Shown: positions 1 to 6,501, counted from the first letter of the stretch. The stretch is 7,949 nt of DNA from an uncultured Clostridia bacterium (GCA_945918815.1 CAMEIU010000104.1:1-7949); one strand, 5' to 3'. The notes: a model not told the origin generated them from the sequence alone. Numbers and translations: made by a program.

Positions 1-1
1 C

Positions 2-1066
2 CTCACCAACGTCTGCGCCGTGGGCAATCCCGGCGACGCCTTTGAGTGCCTCAAGGGCATCAGCGGCAATCCCGCCGTGGTTCCCGCCGCTGCCGCCCCC
101 GCCGAAGCCGAGGACACCTCCAACGACGGCTCTCCCATCTCCCCCAGAGCCAGAGCCCTGGCCAAGCAGGCCAACGTGGATCTGACCGGCTGCAAGGGCA
201 CCGGTCCCAACGGCCGCATTATTGAGCGCGACGTCCGCCGCGTCATGGCCGAGGGTCCCGCCCGCAAGGCCGCCCCGGCGCCCGCCGCCGCGCCTGCCCC
301 TGTGGCTGCTCCGGCTCCCTCTGCCGCCCCGGCGCCTGCCGCTGCCCCTGCCGCCGCCGCTCCCGCCGAGGCCGAGTATGTGGACGTGAAGTTCAACGGC
401 GTCCGCCGCGCCACGGCCAAGTCCATGATGCAGTCCCTGTCCACCATGGCCCAGCTGACCCAGCAATTCAGCTTCGACGCCACCCAGATTCAGGCCTACC
501 GCAAGCTGCTCAAGCCGCTGGAAGGCCCCATGGGCAAGATCTCCCTCAACGACATGGTCATGTTCGCCGTGACCCGGACCATCCAGACCTGCCCGGACCT
601 CAACGCCAACATGCTGGAGGACAACGTGGTGCGTCAGTTCAAGCCGGTCCATCTGGTCTTCGCCTGCGACACCCCCAGAGGCTTGCTGGTGCCCGTCATC
701 TTCAACGCCGACAAGAAGTCTCTGCTGGAGCTGTCCGTGGAGGCCAAGGAGCTGGCCGCCCAGGCCCGTGACGGCAGCCTGCCTCTGGACAAGATGTCCG
801 GCGGCACCTTCACCGTCACCAACATCGGCTCCTTCGGCTGCGAAGCCTTTACACCCGTCATCAACCCGCCGCAGACCGGCATTCTGGGCGTGTGCAACAT
901 TCAGACCAAGATCAAGTCCGTCACCGACGGTAAGATCGAGACCTATCCGGCCATGGGCCTGTCTCTGACCTTTGACCACCGCGTGGTGGACGGCGCGCCC
1001 GCTGCCCGCTTCATGCAGGCGCTGTGCAAGAATCTGGAGAATTTCCTGACCTTGCTGGCAAAATAG
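2..1066 (+). CDS. Dihydrolipoyl acyltransferase (E2) of a 2-oxo acid/acetoin dehydrogenase complex, 5' partial
   Basis: This is the E2 core of a 2-oxo acid dehydrogenase complex, which moves the acyl group from lipoyl-lysine to CoA. The frame is open to the left edge. The GTG at 20 is an internal valine, not a start, and residues before it (LTNVCAVGNPGDAF) look like the last strand of a lipoyl domain, so the lipoyl-lysine is off-window. Counting from that valine, residues 38-76 form the peripheral-subunit-binding domain (SPISPRARALAKQ, then GTGPNGRIIERDV). Residues 77-118 are a flexible Ala/Pro linker and about 120-348 are the catalytic domain. The domain has the INPPQTGILGV stretch and the C-terminal DHRVVDG signature, with catalytic His320 encoded at 977-979. 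The acyl substrate (acetyl or branched-chain) cannot be read from the sequence. E3 follows 19 bp downstream and E1 lies beyond it, so all enzyme parts are encoded together. Confidence 0.95.
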   Translation, partial: LTNVCAVGNPGDAFECLKGISGNPAVVPAAAAPAEAEDTSNDGSPISPRARALAKQANVDLTGCKGTGPNGRIIERDVRRVMAEGPARKAAPAPAAAPAPVAAPAPSAAPAPAAAPAAAAPAEAEYVDVKFNGVRRATAKSMMQSLSTMAQLTQQFSFDATQIQAYRKLLKPLEGPMGKISLNDMVMFAVTRTIQTCPDLNANMLEDNVVRQFKPVHLVFACDTPRGLLVPVIFNADKKSLLELSVEAKELAAQARDGSLPLDKMSGGTFTVTNIGSFGCEAFTPVINPPQTGILGVCNIQTKIKSVTDGKIETYPAMGLSLTFDHRVVDGAPAARFMQALCKNLENFLTLLAK

Positions 1067-1085
1067 AGAAGGAGTTTATCCGACC

Positions 1086-2456
1086 ATGGAAAAATACGAT
1101 GTCATCGTCATTGGCGGTGGCCCCGGCGGCTACCTGAGTGCGGAGCGCGCCGCCCAGGGCGGCTTGAAAGCGGCCCTGATCGAGAAGAGATGGATGGGAG
1201 GCACCTGCCTCAACGAGGGCTGCGTGCCCACCAAGAGCCTGCTGTACTGCGCCAAGCAGTATTCCGCCGCCAAGCACGGCGCGGACTACGGCGTGTCGGC
1301 GGAGAACGTATCCATTGACCACGCAAAAGTGGTGGCCCGCAAGGACCGGGTGGTCAAAGCCCTGGTCACCGGCGTCAAAGCCACCATGAAAGCCAACAAC
1401 ATCCCAGTTTACATGGCCGAAGCAAAAATTGAAGGCCGGGCGGCGGACGGGACCTTCCAGGTCCGGGCAGGAGGCGAGCTGCTGTCCGCCGGCCGCCTGG
1501 TGATCGCCACCGGCTCCGTCACCGCCGTGCCGCCGGTTCCGGGCCTCAAAGAGGGCCTGGCCTCCGGCTTCGTGGTGACCAACCGGGAGGCGTTGGAGCT
1601 GAAGGAGCTGCCGGAGTCCATCGTCTGCATGGGCGGCGGCGTCATCGGATTGGAAATGGCCTGCTATTTCGCCACCGTCGGCGTCAAGGTCACCATCATT
1701 GAGATGATGCCCAAGATCGCCGGTCCCACGGACCAGGAGATCTGCGACAGCCTCATGAAAACCTATAAGAAGGAGGGCATGGTGTTCAAGCTCTCCGCCA
1801 AGCTCCTGGAGGTCGGCACCGATTCCGTCACCTATGAGGACGCCGAGGGCACCCATGTGCTGCCCTGCGGCAAGGTGCTGCTGTCCGCCGGACGGCGGGC
1901 CAACGTGGCCGGGCTCAACCTGGAGGCCCTTCACGTCCAGACCGAGCGGGGCGCGGTGGTCACTGACCGCCACATGTGCACCAACGTCCAGGGCGTCTAC
2001 GCCGTGGGCGACTGCAACGGGAAGCTGATGCTGGCCCACACCGCCTACCGGGAGGCCGAAGTGGCCGTGAACCACATGCTGGGCATTCCCGACGAGATGC
2101 GATACGAGGCCATCCCCTCCGTCATCTACACCAACCCCGAGGTGGCCTCCGTGGGCGAGACCCAGGAGAGCGCGGAGAAGAAGGGCCTCCATGTGAAGGT
2201 GGTCAAGACCTCCATGCGCACCTCCGGCCGGTACCTGGCCGAGAACATCGGCGGCGACGGCTTCTGCAAGCTGGTCTACGATCTGGACCGGCAGTGTCTG
2301 GTGGGCGTCCAGATGCTCGGCAACTATTCCTCCGAGATCATCTACGGCGCGGCCCTGATGCTGGAAACCCAGCTGCCCCTGAACCAGCTGAAAAAGCTGG
2401 TCTTCCCGCACCCCTCCGTCTGCGAGGTTATCCGGGAAGGACTGTTTGAAATCTGA
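1086..2456 (+). CDS. lpdA: Dihydrolipoamide dehydrogenase (E3)
   Basis: This FAD-dependent flavoprotein reoxidises the dihydrolipoyl arm of E2 and passes electrons to NAD+. Its 456 residues are slightly short for the family (about 460-475). The N-terminal FAD-binding motif is GGGPGGY (residues 10-16). The redox disulfide is Cys41-Cys46 in GGTCLNEGCVPTKS. A second Rossmann motif, GGGVIGLEMA, binds NAD, and ATG-type and VYAVGDC FAD contacts are present. The C-terminal dimer interface ends with HPSVCE, giving the catalytic His442-Glu447 dyad. The start at 1086 is preceded by AGAAGGAG (1067-1074), 11 bp upstream. The gene lies between E2 and E1, whereas many complexes place E3 last. All catalytic residues are present, so the enzyme should be active. 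Glutathione or mercuric reductase alternatives are unlikely given the neighbours. Confidence 0.96.
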   Translation: MEKYDVIVIGGGPGGYLSAERAAQGGLKAALIEKRWMGGTCLNEGCVPTKSLLYCAKQYSAAKHGADYGVSAENVSIDHAKVVARKDRVVKALVTGVKATMKANNIPVYMAEAKIEGRAADGTFQVRAGGELLSAGRLVIATGSVTAVPPVPGLKEGLASGFVVTNREALELKELPESIVCMGGGVIGLEMACYFATVGVKVTIIEMMPKIAGPTDQEICDSLMKTYKKEGMVFKLSAKLLEVGTDSVTYEDAEGTHVLPCGKVLLSAGRRANVAGLNLEALHVQTERGAVVTDRHMCTNVQGVYAVGDCNGKLMLAHTAYREAEVAVNHMLGIPDEMRYEAIPSVIYTNPEVASVGETQESAEKKGLHVKVVKTSMRTSGRYLAENIGGDGFCKLVYDLDRQCLVGVQMLGNYSSEIIYGAALMLETQLPLNQLKKLVFPHPSVCEVIREGLFEI

Positions 2457-2457
2457 G

Positions 2458-2557
2458 CCCCCTGTAGGGCACGGCCACTGGACGTGCCGTATGCAGGCAA
2501 CTGCGTCCCATAACCGGCTGCCAAACGGCGCGTCGGGTCGCCGCGCCCTACAGGGGA
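2458..2557. repeat. MITE-like palindromic repeat between E3 and E1
   Basis: A segment of about 100 bp fills most of the E3-E1 gap and is bounded by inverted repeats. CCCCTGTAGGGC at 2459-2470 pairs perfectly with GCCCTACAGGGG at 2545-2556. Pairing continues after one mismatch through 2472-2475/2540-2543, giving 16 of 17 bp. Inside is a small hairpin, GCAG-GCAA-CTGC (2493-2504), with a GNRA-type loop. No ORF or transposase is present and I see no target-site duplication. It starts two bases after the lpdA stop codon. The form fits a short non-autonomous mobile repeat or a REP-like intergenic palindrome. In RNA it would fold into a long stem between the E3 and E1 cistrons, with no U-tract to act as a terminator. 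Confidence 0.7.
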
Positions 2558-2575
2558 GGAAAAACTCAAATATGA

Positions 2576-2580
2576 AAGGA
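2576..2580 (+). promoter_or_regulatory. Ribosome binding site of the fused E1
   Basis: AAGGA lies 10 bp before the ATG at 2591, just outside the palindromic repeat. A stronger-looking GGGGAGGA at 2553-2560 is the right edge of the repeat and is too far away (about 30 bp) to serve this start. The E1 start is therefore set by the weaker site, unless the repeat's GGAGG feeds the overlapping small frame at 2572. Confidence 0.5.
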
Positions 2581-2590
2581 TGTATCAACA

Positions 2591-5065
2591 ATGCCCAAAT
2601 CTTTGTTCGTCGATCCTGTGGCTACCAGAGCCGCCGGGTCCATCCATTTTGAAGACATCCCCGTTTGCACCTACAATAAGACCATCGAGGAAGAGCGCAA
2701 GAACTACTCCGACGAGGACCTGATCCGCATCTACCGCGACATCACCATCCTCCGCGAGTTCGAGCATATGCTGACCCTCATCAAGACCCAGGCCAACTAC
2801 AACGGCATCGAGACCACCTATCCCGGTCCCGCCCACCTGTCCCTGGGCCAGGAAGCCTCCTGCGTCGGCGAGGCGTATCTGCTGGATAAGGACGACATCA
2901 TCTTCGGCTCCCACCGCTCCCACTCCGAGATCCTGGCCAAGAGCCTGAGCTGCATCGAGAAGATGAGCGACAAGGAACTCATGGACGTCATGGAGAACTT
3001 CCTGGGCGGCAAGACCCTCCGCGCCGTGGAGAAGTTCGGCAAGACCGACAACGTGAAAGAGCTGGCCATCCGCTTCATCCTCTACGGCACGCTGGCCGAG
3101 ATCTTCGCCCGGGAGAACGGCTTCCATCACGGCATGGGCGGCTCCATGCACGCCTTCTTCCTGCCCTTCGGCGTCTATCCCAACAACGCCATCGTCGGCG
3201 GCTCCGCCACCATCGCGGCCGGCGCAGCCCTGTATAAGAAGAACAACGACAAGAAGGGCCTGGTTGTCTGCAACATCGGCGACGCCTCCCTGGGCTGCGG
3301 CCCCGTGTGGGAAGCCTTCAACTTCGCCGCCATGGATCAGTACAAGACCCTGTGGGAGGAGGGCCGCAAGGGCGGTCTGCCGGTGATCTTCAACGTGTTC
3401 AACAACTCCTACGGCATGGGCGGCCAGACCCGCGGCGAGACCATGGCCTACGATATGCTGGCCCGGATCGGCGCCGGCATCACCCCCAACCAGATGCACG
3501 CCGAGCGCGTGGACGGCTGGAACCCCCTGGCTGTCATCGACGCCTACCGCCGCAAGAAGGAGCTCATCGCCAACAACGACGGTCCTGTCCTGCTGGACGT
3601 GGTCACCTACCGTCTGGTGGGTCACTCCACCTCCGACCAGAACGCCTACCGCACCAAGGAAGAGATCGAAGCCTGGCGTTCCTACGATCCCATCGTCACC
3701 TACCGCAAGGCTCTGGTGGACGCCGGCGTCGCTCCCGACAGCAAGTTTGAAGAGATCCTCAAGGAGACCAGCGACCGCATGACCATGATCTGCCGCGCCG
3801 CCTCCGACAAGGAGATCAGCCCCTATGTGGACTTCCACAAGGAGCCCGACTATGTGGCCAACCTGATGTTCTCCAACGAGACCGTCCGCTCCATGGATCC
3901 CGAAGGCAAGATCCGCGTCACCGGTCCCAAGGAGTCCTGCAAGCGTTACGCCGACCTGGACAAGAAGGAGCATTCCGCCTTCGCGCCCGACGGCACCGCC
4001 TACTCCAAGATGAAGGTCTACAACATCCGCGACGCCATCTTCGAGCCCCTGATCAACAAGTACTATGAGGATCCCACTCTGGTGGCCTACGGCGAAGACG
4101 TCCGCGACTGGGGCGGCGCATACGCCGTGTACCGCGGCCTCATGGACGTGATCCCCTACAGCCGCCTGTTCAACTCTCCCATCTCCGAGGCTGCCATCAT
4201 CGGCTCCGCCGTGGGCTACTGCATGTGCGGCGGCCGCGCCGTGGTCGAGCTCATGTACTGCGACTTCCTGGGCCGTGCCGGTGACGAAGTGTTCAACCAG
4301 ATGTCCAAGTGGCAGGCCATGTCCGCCGGTATCCTGAAGATGCCCATGATCCTGCGTATGTCCGTCGGCGCCAAGTACGGTGCCCAGCACTCTCAGGACT
4401 GGGTCGCCCTGGTGTCCCACATCCCCGGCCTGAAGGTCTTCTTCCCGGCCACGCCTTACGAGGCCAAGGGCATCATGCAGGCCGCCCTCAACGGCACCGA
4501 TCCCTGCATCATCATGGAGTCCCAGAGAATTTACGACAAGGGCGAAGAGTTCCGCAAGGGCGGCGTGCCCAAGGAAGAGTACGAGTGGCCCGTGGGCGGC
4601 GTGAACAAGGTCCGCGACGGCAAGGATCTGACCATCCTGACCATCGGCGCAACCCTGTACCGCGCCGTGGATGCCGCCAAGGAGCTGTCTGAGAAGTACG
4701 GCATGGAGGCCGACATCATCAACATGCCCTCCCTGGTGCCCCTGGACTACACCGAGATCGTGGAGTCCGTCAAGAAGACCGGCCGCGTGATCCTGGCCTC
4801 CGACGCCTGCGCCCGCGGCAGCTTCCTCAACGACATCGCCCAGAACGTCACCACCCTCTGCTTCGACTATCTGGATGCGCCTCCCGTGGTCATCGGCGCG
4901 AAGAACTGGATCACGCCTCCCTACGAGTTCGACGAGTTCTTCTTCCCGCAGGCTGAGTGGATCGTGGACGCCGTCAATGCCCGCGTCCTGCCTCTGGACG
5001 GCTACGTCTCCAAGACCACTGCCACCGAAGCCGAGATCATCCGTACCGCAAAGGCTGGTGTGTAA
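2591..5065 (+). CDS. Fused alpha/beta E1 component of a thiamine-diphosphate-dependent 2-oxo acid (or acetoin) dehydrogenase
   Basis: This 824-residue protein carries E1-alpha (about 40-420) and E1-beta (about 475-824) in one chain; most relatives use two genes. It should perform ThDP-dependent decarboxylation and reductive acylation of the E2 lipoyl group. Alpha-side landmarks are GSHRSH (106-111), GMGGSMH, the ThDP/Mg site from GDA (230-232) to NN (271-272), YGMG, and YRLVGHSTSD (340-349). Beta-side landmarks are GEDV with the likely catalytic Glu502, NSPISE (528-533), and a C-terminal transketolase-like domain from about 670. Two oddities stand out. The ThDP motif has GDA instead of GDG. 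It also has 38 residues before NN, against about 26 in standard E1-alpha, because of an insert near DQYKTLWEEGRKGG. The first His of the usual YRYHGHS loop is Val343. Pyruvate, branched-chain 2-oxo acids and acetoin are all possible substrates. Confidence 0.92.
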   Translation: MPKSLFVDPVATRAAGSIHFEDIPVCTYNKTIEEERKNYSDEDLIRIYRDITILREFEHMLTLIKTQANYNGIETTYPGPAHLSLGQEASCVGEAYLLDKDDIIFGSHRSHSEILAKSLSCIEKMSDKELMDVMENFLGGKTLRAVEKFGKTDNVKELAIRFILYGTLAEIFARENGFHHGMGGSMHAFFLPFGVYPNNAIVGGSATIAAGAALYKKNNDKKGLVVCNIGDASLGCGPVWEAFNFAAMDQYKTLWEEGRKGGLPVIFNVFNNSYGMGGQTRGETMAYDMLARIGAGITPNQMHAERVDGWNPLAVIDAYRRKKELIANNDGPVLLDVVTYRLVGHSTSDQNAYRTKEEIEAWRSYDPIVTYRKALVDAGVAPDSKFEEILKETSDRMTMICRAASDKEISPYVDFHKEPDYVANLMFSNETVRSMDPEGKIRVTGPKESCKRYADLDKKEHSAFAPDGTAYSKMKVYNIRDAIFEPLINKYYEDPTLVAYGEDVRDWGGAYAVYRGLMDVIPYSRLFNSPISEAAIIGSAVGYCMCGGRAVVELMYCDFLGRAGDEVFNQMSKWQAMSAGILKMPMILRMSVGAKYGAQHSQDWVALVSHIPGLKVFFPATPYEAKGIMQAALNGTDPCIIMESQRIYDKGEEFRKGGVPKEEYEWPVGGVNKVRDGKDLTILTIGATLYRAVDAAKELSEKYGMEADIINMPSLVPLDYTEIVESVKKTGRVILASDACARGSFLNDIAQNVTTLCFDYLDAPPVVIGAKNWITPPYEFDEFFFPQAEWIVDAVNARVLPLDGYVSKTTATEAEIIRTAKAGV

Positions 5066-5071
5066 TTCCAT

Positions 5072-5734
5072 ATGAATTTCCAAAAGGTCAAAGCCGCCAT
5101 CTTTGATTTGGACGGCACCCTTTTGGATACGGTCGCCGATATCGGCACAGGCGCCAACACGGCCCTGTGCCGATACGGTTTGCCTGCGTATCCAATCGAG
5201 GAATACAAGCATCTGGTGGGCCACGGCATCCGGACCCTGTTCCGTCTGGCGGTGCCCGAGGGCACGCCGGAGGAGGTCTACCAAAAGGCCCTGGCCGACT
5301 ATCTGGCCTACTATCCCGAACACTGCACCATTCACACCCGGTATTTCCCCGGGGTAAAGGAATTCCTGCAAGCCCTGACCGAAGCCGGAATCCGGGTGGC
5401 CGTCATCTCCAACAAGACCGAGACCACGGGACAGAAAATCATCTCCCACTACTTCCCGGAGGTCCCCTGGGCCTTTGTCTGGGGCAACAACGGCAGCCGC
5501 CCTCTGAAGCCCGCCGTGGACGCGGGCCGTCTGGCCTGTGAGACCCTGGGCCTGGAGCCGGAGGAAATTCTCTTTGTGGGAGACGGCGACACGGACATGG
5601 AGTTCGCCTCCAAAATGGGCTTTCTTGCCGCCGGTGTCACCTGGGGCTACCGCAGCCCCGAGCAGCTCCTGGCCGCCGGCGCCGACTTCCTCTCCGACAG
5701 CTTCCCGGCACTGCAAAAGACCATCGGTTTATAA
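5072..5734 (+). CDS. HAD-family phosphatase, phosphoglycolate-phosphatase-like
   Basis: A 220-residue haloacid-dehalogenase-type hydrolase that should remove phosphate from a small metabolite. Motif I is FDLDGTLLDT, with nucleophile Asp12 and acid/base Asp14. Motif II is VISNKT with Ser113. Motif III is Lys146 in RPLKP. Motif IV is FVGDGDTDME with Asp171 and Asp175 as Mg ligands. Residues from about 20 to 90 form a helical cap of the type seen in Gph and PpaX. The start at 5072 lies six bases after the E1 stop with no clear Shine-Dalgarno, so translation is probably coupled to E1. Family members act on phosphoglycolate, pyrophosphate, nucleotides or sugar phosphates, and the sequence does not choose between them. 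The operon position suggests, but does not show, a link to dehydrogenase metabolism. Confidence 0.9.
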   Translation: MNFQKVKAAIFDLDGTLLDTVADIGTGANTALCRYGLPAYPIEEYKHLVGHGIRTLFRLAVPEGTPEEVYQKALADYLAYYPEHCTIHTRYFPGVKEFLQALTEAGIRVAVISNKTETTGQKIISHYFPEVPWAFVWGNNGSRPLKPAVDAGRLACETLGLEPEEILFVGDGDTDMEFASKMGFLAAGVTWGYRSPEQLLAAGADFLSDSFPALQKTIGL

Positions 5735-5785
5735 CTTTCCGGATATCGCTGACAGACACAGCAGCAATGGAACGGAGGAAACAAT

Positions 5786-6160
5786 ATGTTAAAAGGCAGA
5801 TCCCTGGACCATATCGGCATTGCATCCATTGATGTGGAGGCAGATGTTCGGTATTATGTGGAGGTCCTGGGCTTTCGGATCATCGGCCATTTTGGCGAAT
5901 GCTATTTCATCCAGAATGGCGGCGTCACCTATGAGATCTACAACGGCAAGGAACAGCCGGAGGCGGCCATTGGCAAGATCGACCATATCGCCTACACCTC
6001 CCGGGACATTGAACAGGACTATGCCTATGCCCTGGAGCAGGGCTATGAGATTACCACCCAGGGCATCGAGTCCATTGACCGCTTCTGGGACCACGGCATC
6101 CGCTATTTTAAAATCCGCACCCCCGGCGGCGAGCAGGTTGAATTCAATCAGATCCTGTGA
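5786..6160 (+). CDS. VOC (glyoxalase/bleomycin-resistance fold) family protein
   Basis: A 124-residue single-chain VOC protein with two beta-alpha-beta-beta-beta repeats (about 5-55 and 63-122). Candidate metal ligands sit at the standard four places: His9 (LDHIG), Glu50 (YEIY), His67 (DHIAY) and Glu119 (VEFNQ). This supports a metal-dependent enzyme such as a lyase, epimerase or thiol transferase. The tail TPGGEQVEF is typical of the family. The start at 5786 has a strong GGAGG (5774-5778) seven bases upstream. It follows the HAD gene by 51 bp with no terminator, so it probably belongs to the same transcript. The substrate is unknown; methylmalonyl-CoA-epimerase-like or glyoxalase-I-like activity cannot be separated by reading. 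The C-terminus fits a complete protein. Confidence 0.88.
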   Translation: MLKGRSLDHIGIASIDVEADVRYYVEVLGFRIIGHFGECYFIQNGGVTYEIYNGKEQPEAAIGKIDHIAYTSRDIEQDYAYALEQGYEITTQGIESIDRFWDHGIRYFKIRTPGGEQVEFNQIL

Positions 6161-6192
6161 TCAATGGCCTGCTATTTGTACAGGTCCTCGTG

Positions 6193-6213
6193 CCCCCTTG
6201 TAGGGGGACAAGG
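6193..6213. repeat. Short compact palindrome after the VOC gene
   Basis: Two mutually exclusive stems can form here: CCCCC (6193-6197) with GGGGG (6203-6207), or CCTTGT (6196-6201) with ACAAGG (6208-6213). No run of T follows, so it is a poor intrinsic terminator. The core GCCCCCTTGTAGGGGG is close to the left end of the palindromic repeat at 2458 (GCCCCCTGTAGGGC), so it may be a remnant of a related repeat. Confidence 0.35.
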
Positions 6214-6232
6214 TGATTGAACTGCCTGGGAC

Positions 6233-6261
6233 TTGACAAGACCAATTGAGCGGCATATAAT
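6233..6261 (+). promoter_or_regulatory. Perfect-consensus sigma-70/sigma-A promoter
   Basis: TTGACA (6233-6238) and TATAAT (6256-6261) are separated by exactly 17 bp (6239-6255), matching the housekeeping consensus at all twelve positions. Transcription should start near 6268. The first thing downstream is not a gene with a ribosome binding site but about 60 nt followed by a terminator, so the promoter drives a small RNA. Such strength is typical of constitutive antisense or regulatory RNAs. Confidence 0.9.
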
Positions 6262-6267
6262 GAATAC

Positions 6268-6365
6268 AGAAAGGGCGCTGCGACAAGCGGTTAGCCCGGT
6301 TAGCTTAGAGAGTCAAGAATAAGCCTTGAAACCGTCACTTTGCCGAGTGGCGGTTTCTGCTTTTT
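6268..6365 (+). ncRNA. Predicted small RNA of about 100 nt, antisense to the 3' end of a 27-codon ORF (type I antitoxin-like)
   Basis: The RNA is bounded by the consensus promoter and the terminator at 6328-6365. I see no credible ORF with a Shine-Dalgarno inside it. The 5' part can fold through GGGC (6273-6276) with GCCC (6294-6297). It contains a tandem direct repeat, GGTTAGC at 6289-6295 and 6298-6304. The RNA is complementary to the last ten or so codons and stop of the minus-strand ORF and to its downstream region. Convergent, 3'-overlapping antisense RNAs of this size are the antitoxin form in TxpA/RatA, BsrG/SR4 and Fst-type systems. An alternative is a terminated leader (attenuator) for the XRE-comEC genes, but those begin 280 bp further on. 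The exact 5' end is inferred from promoter spacing. Confidence 0.72.
6328..6365 (+). terminator. Strong intrinsic terminator of the small RNA
   Basis: GAAACCGTCACT (6328-6339) pairs with AGTGGCGGTTTC (6346-6357) over 12 bp with one G-T wobble. The loop is six bases (TTGCCG). TGC and five T (6361-6365) follow. This is a textbook rho-independent terminator on the plus strand. On the minus strand the same stem lies over the end of the small ORF and is not followed by a T-run, so it does not look bidirectional. Confidence 0.9.
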
Positions 6366-6418
6366 ACTCTGATCGTCACAGTCCAGCGCAGAATGTGAAA
6401 GGTCAATGTAATTGGCAT
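6335..6418 (-). CDS. Putative 27-residue cationic peptide, candidate type I toxin
   Basis: The ORF starts at ATG 6418-6416 and stops with TGA at 6337-6335. Upstream is a run of six G (6430-6425) within AAAGGGGGG, six bases before the ATG, an unusually strong Shine-Dalgarno for such a short frame. The peptide has an alternating hydrophobic/polar core (ITLTFHILRWTVTIRVK, residues 3-19) and a basic tail ending NRHSAK. There are four Arg, two Lys and two His and no acidic residue. It is too short and too charged for a standard membrane-spanning holin-like toxin; the core would better form beta strand or a surface-bound amphipathic segment. Its last codons lie opposite the small RNA terminator. 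A possible weak minus-strand terminator is the GGGC/GCCC stem at 6297-6273 followed by CTTTCTGT. I do not recognise the family with confidence. Coding status rests on the Shine-Dalgarno and the antisense layout. Confidence 0.5.
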   Translation of the reverse strand: MPITLTFHILRWTVTIRVKSRNRHSAK

Positions 6419-6424
6419 GACCAT

Positions 6425-6440
6425 CCCCCCTTTCGGGTGG
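6425..6440 (-). promoter_or_regulatory. Shine-Dalgarno of the small ORF held in a GNRA-type hairpin
   Basis: Read on the minus strand this is CCACCC-GAAA-GGGGGG. CCC and GGG pair around a GAAA tetraloop, with outer CC/GG pairs after one A-G mismatch. The G-run is also the only Shine-Dalgarno for the ATG at 6418, so the folded mRNA would hide its own ribosome site. Sequestered ribosome sites are common in type I toxin mRNAs. Confidence 0.55.
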
Positions 6441-6472
6441 AGTGGCAAACCGCCTGCCGTTGTGCAGCGCCC

Positions 6473-6492
6473 GGTACCCTATGTGGGGTACC
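6473..6492 (-). repeat. Perfect inverted repeat in the predicted 5' leader of the small-peptide mRNA
   Basis: GGTACCC (6473-6479) and GGGTACC (6486-6492) are perfect inverted copies around a six-base loop (TATGTG). It lies just downstream of the candidate minus-strand promoter, so it would be the first stem-loop of the leader, perhaps stabilising the 5' end or pairing with the ribosome-site region. It could also be a protein-binding palindrome. Confidence 0.5.
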
Positions 6493-6501
6493 ATAGACAC
6501 A

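Noticed and set aside
20..22. GTG as the start of the E2 gene
   Set aside because: The frame is open further left with lipoyl-domain-like residues, and a complete E2 needs a lipoyl domain, so the gene starts outside the window.
1011..2591. A 526-codon open frame on the minus strand opposite lpdA
   Set aside because: Same shadow pattern, opposite a gene with every E3 motif intact; it also crosses the palindromic repeat.
2572..2652. Small plus-strand frame starting at ATG 2572, downstream of the repeat's GGGGAGGA
   Set aside because: It overlaps the E1 start out of frame, gives 26 residues of no recognisable pattern, and sits 12 bases from the GGAGG. A leader peptide is possible but unsupported.
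2585..5716. A 1043-codon open frame on the minus strand opposite E1 and the HAD gene
   Set aside because: Its translation is low-complexity (Gly, Val, Asp, His, Leu) and has no domain pattern. It mirrors the codon bias of the strongly supported plus-strand genes, so it is a shadow frame.
6193..6213. Transcription terminator for the dehydrogenase-HAD-VOC operon
   Set aside because: A stem is possible, but no T-run follows it; the operon's true 3' end is not visible. It is listed as a repeat instead.
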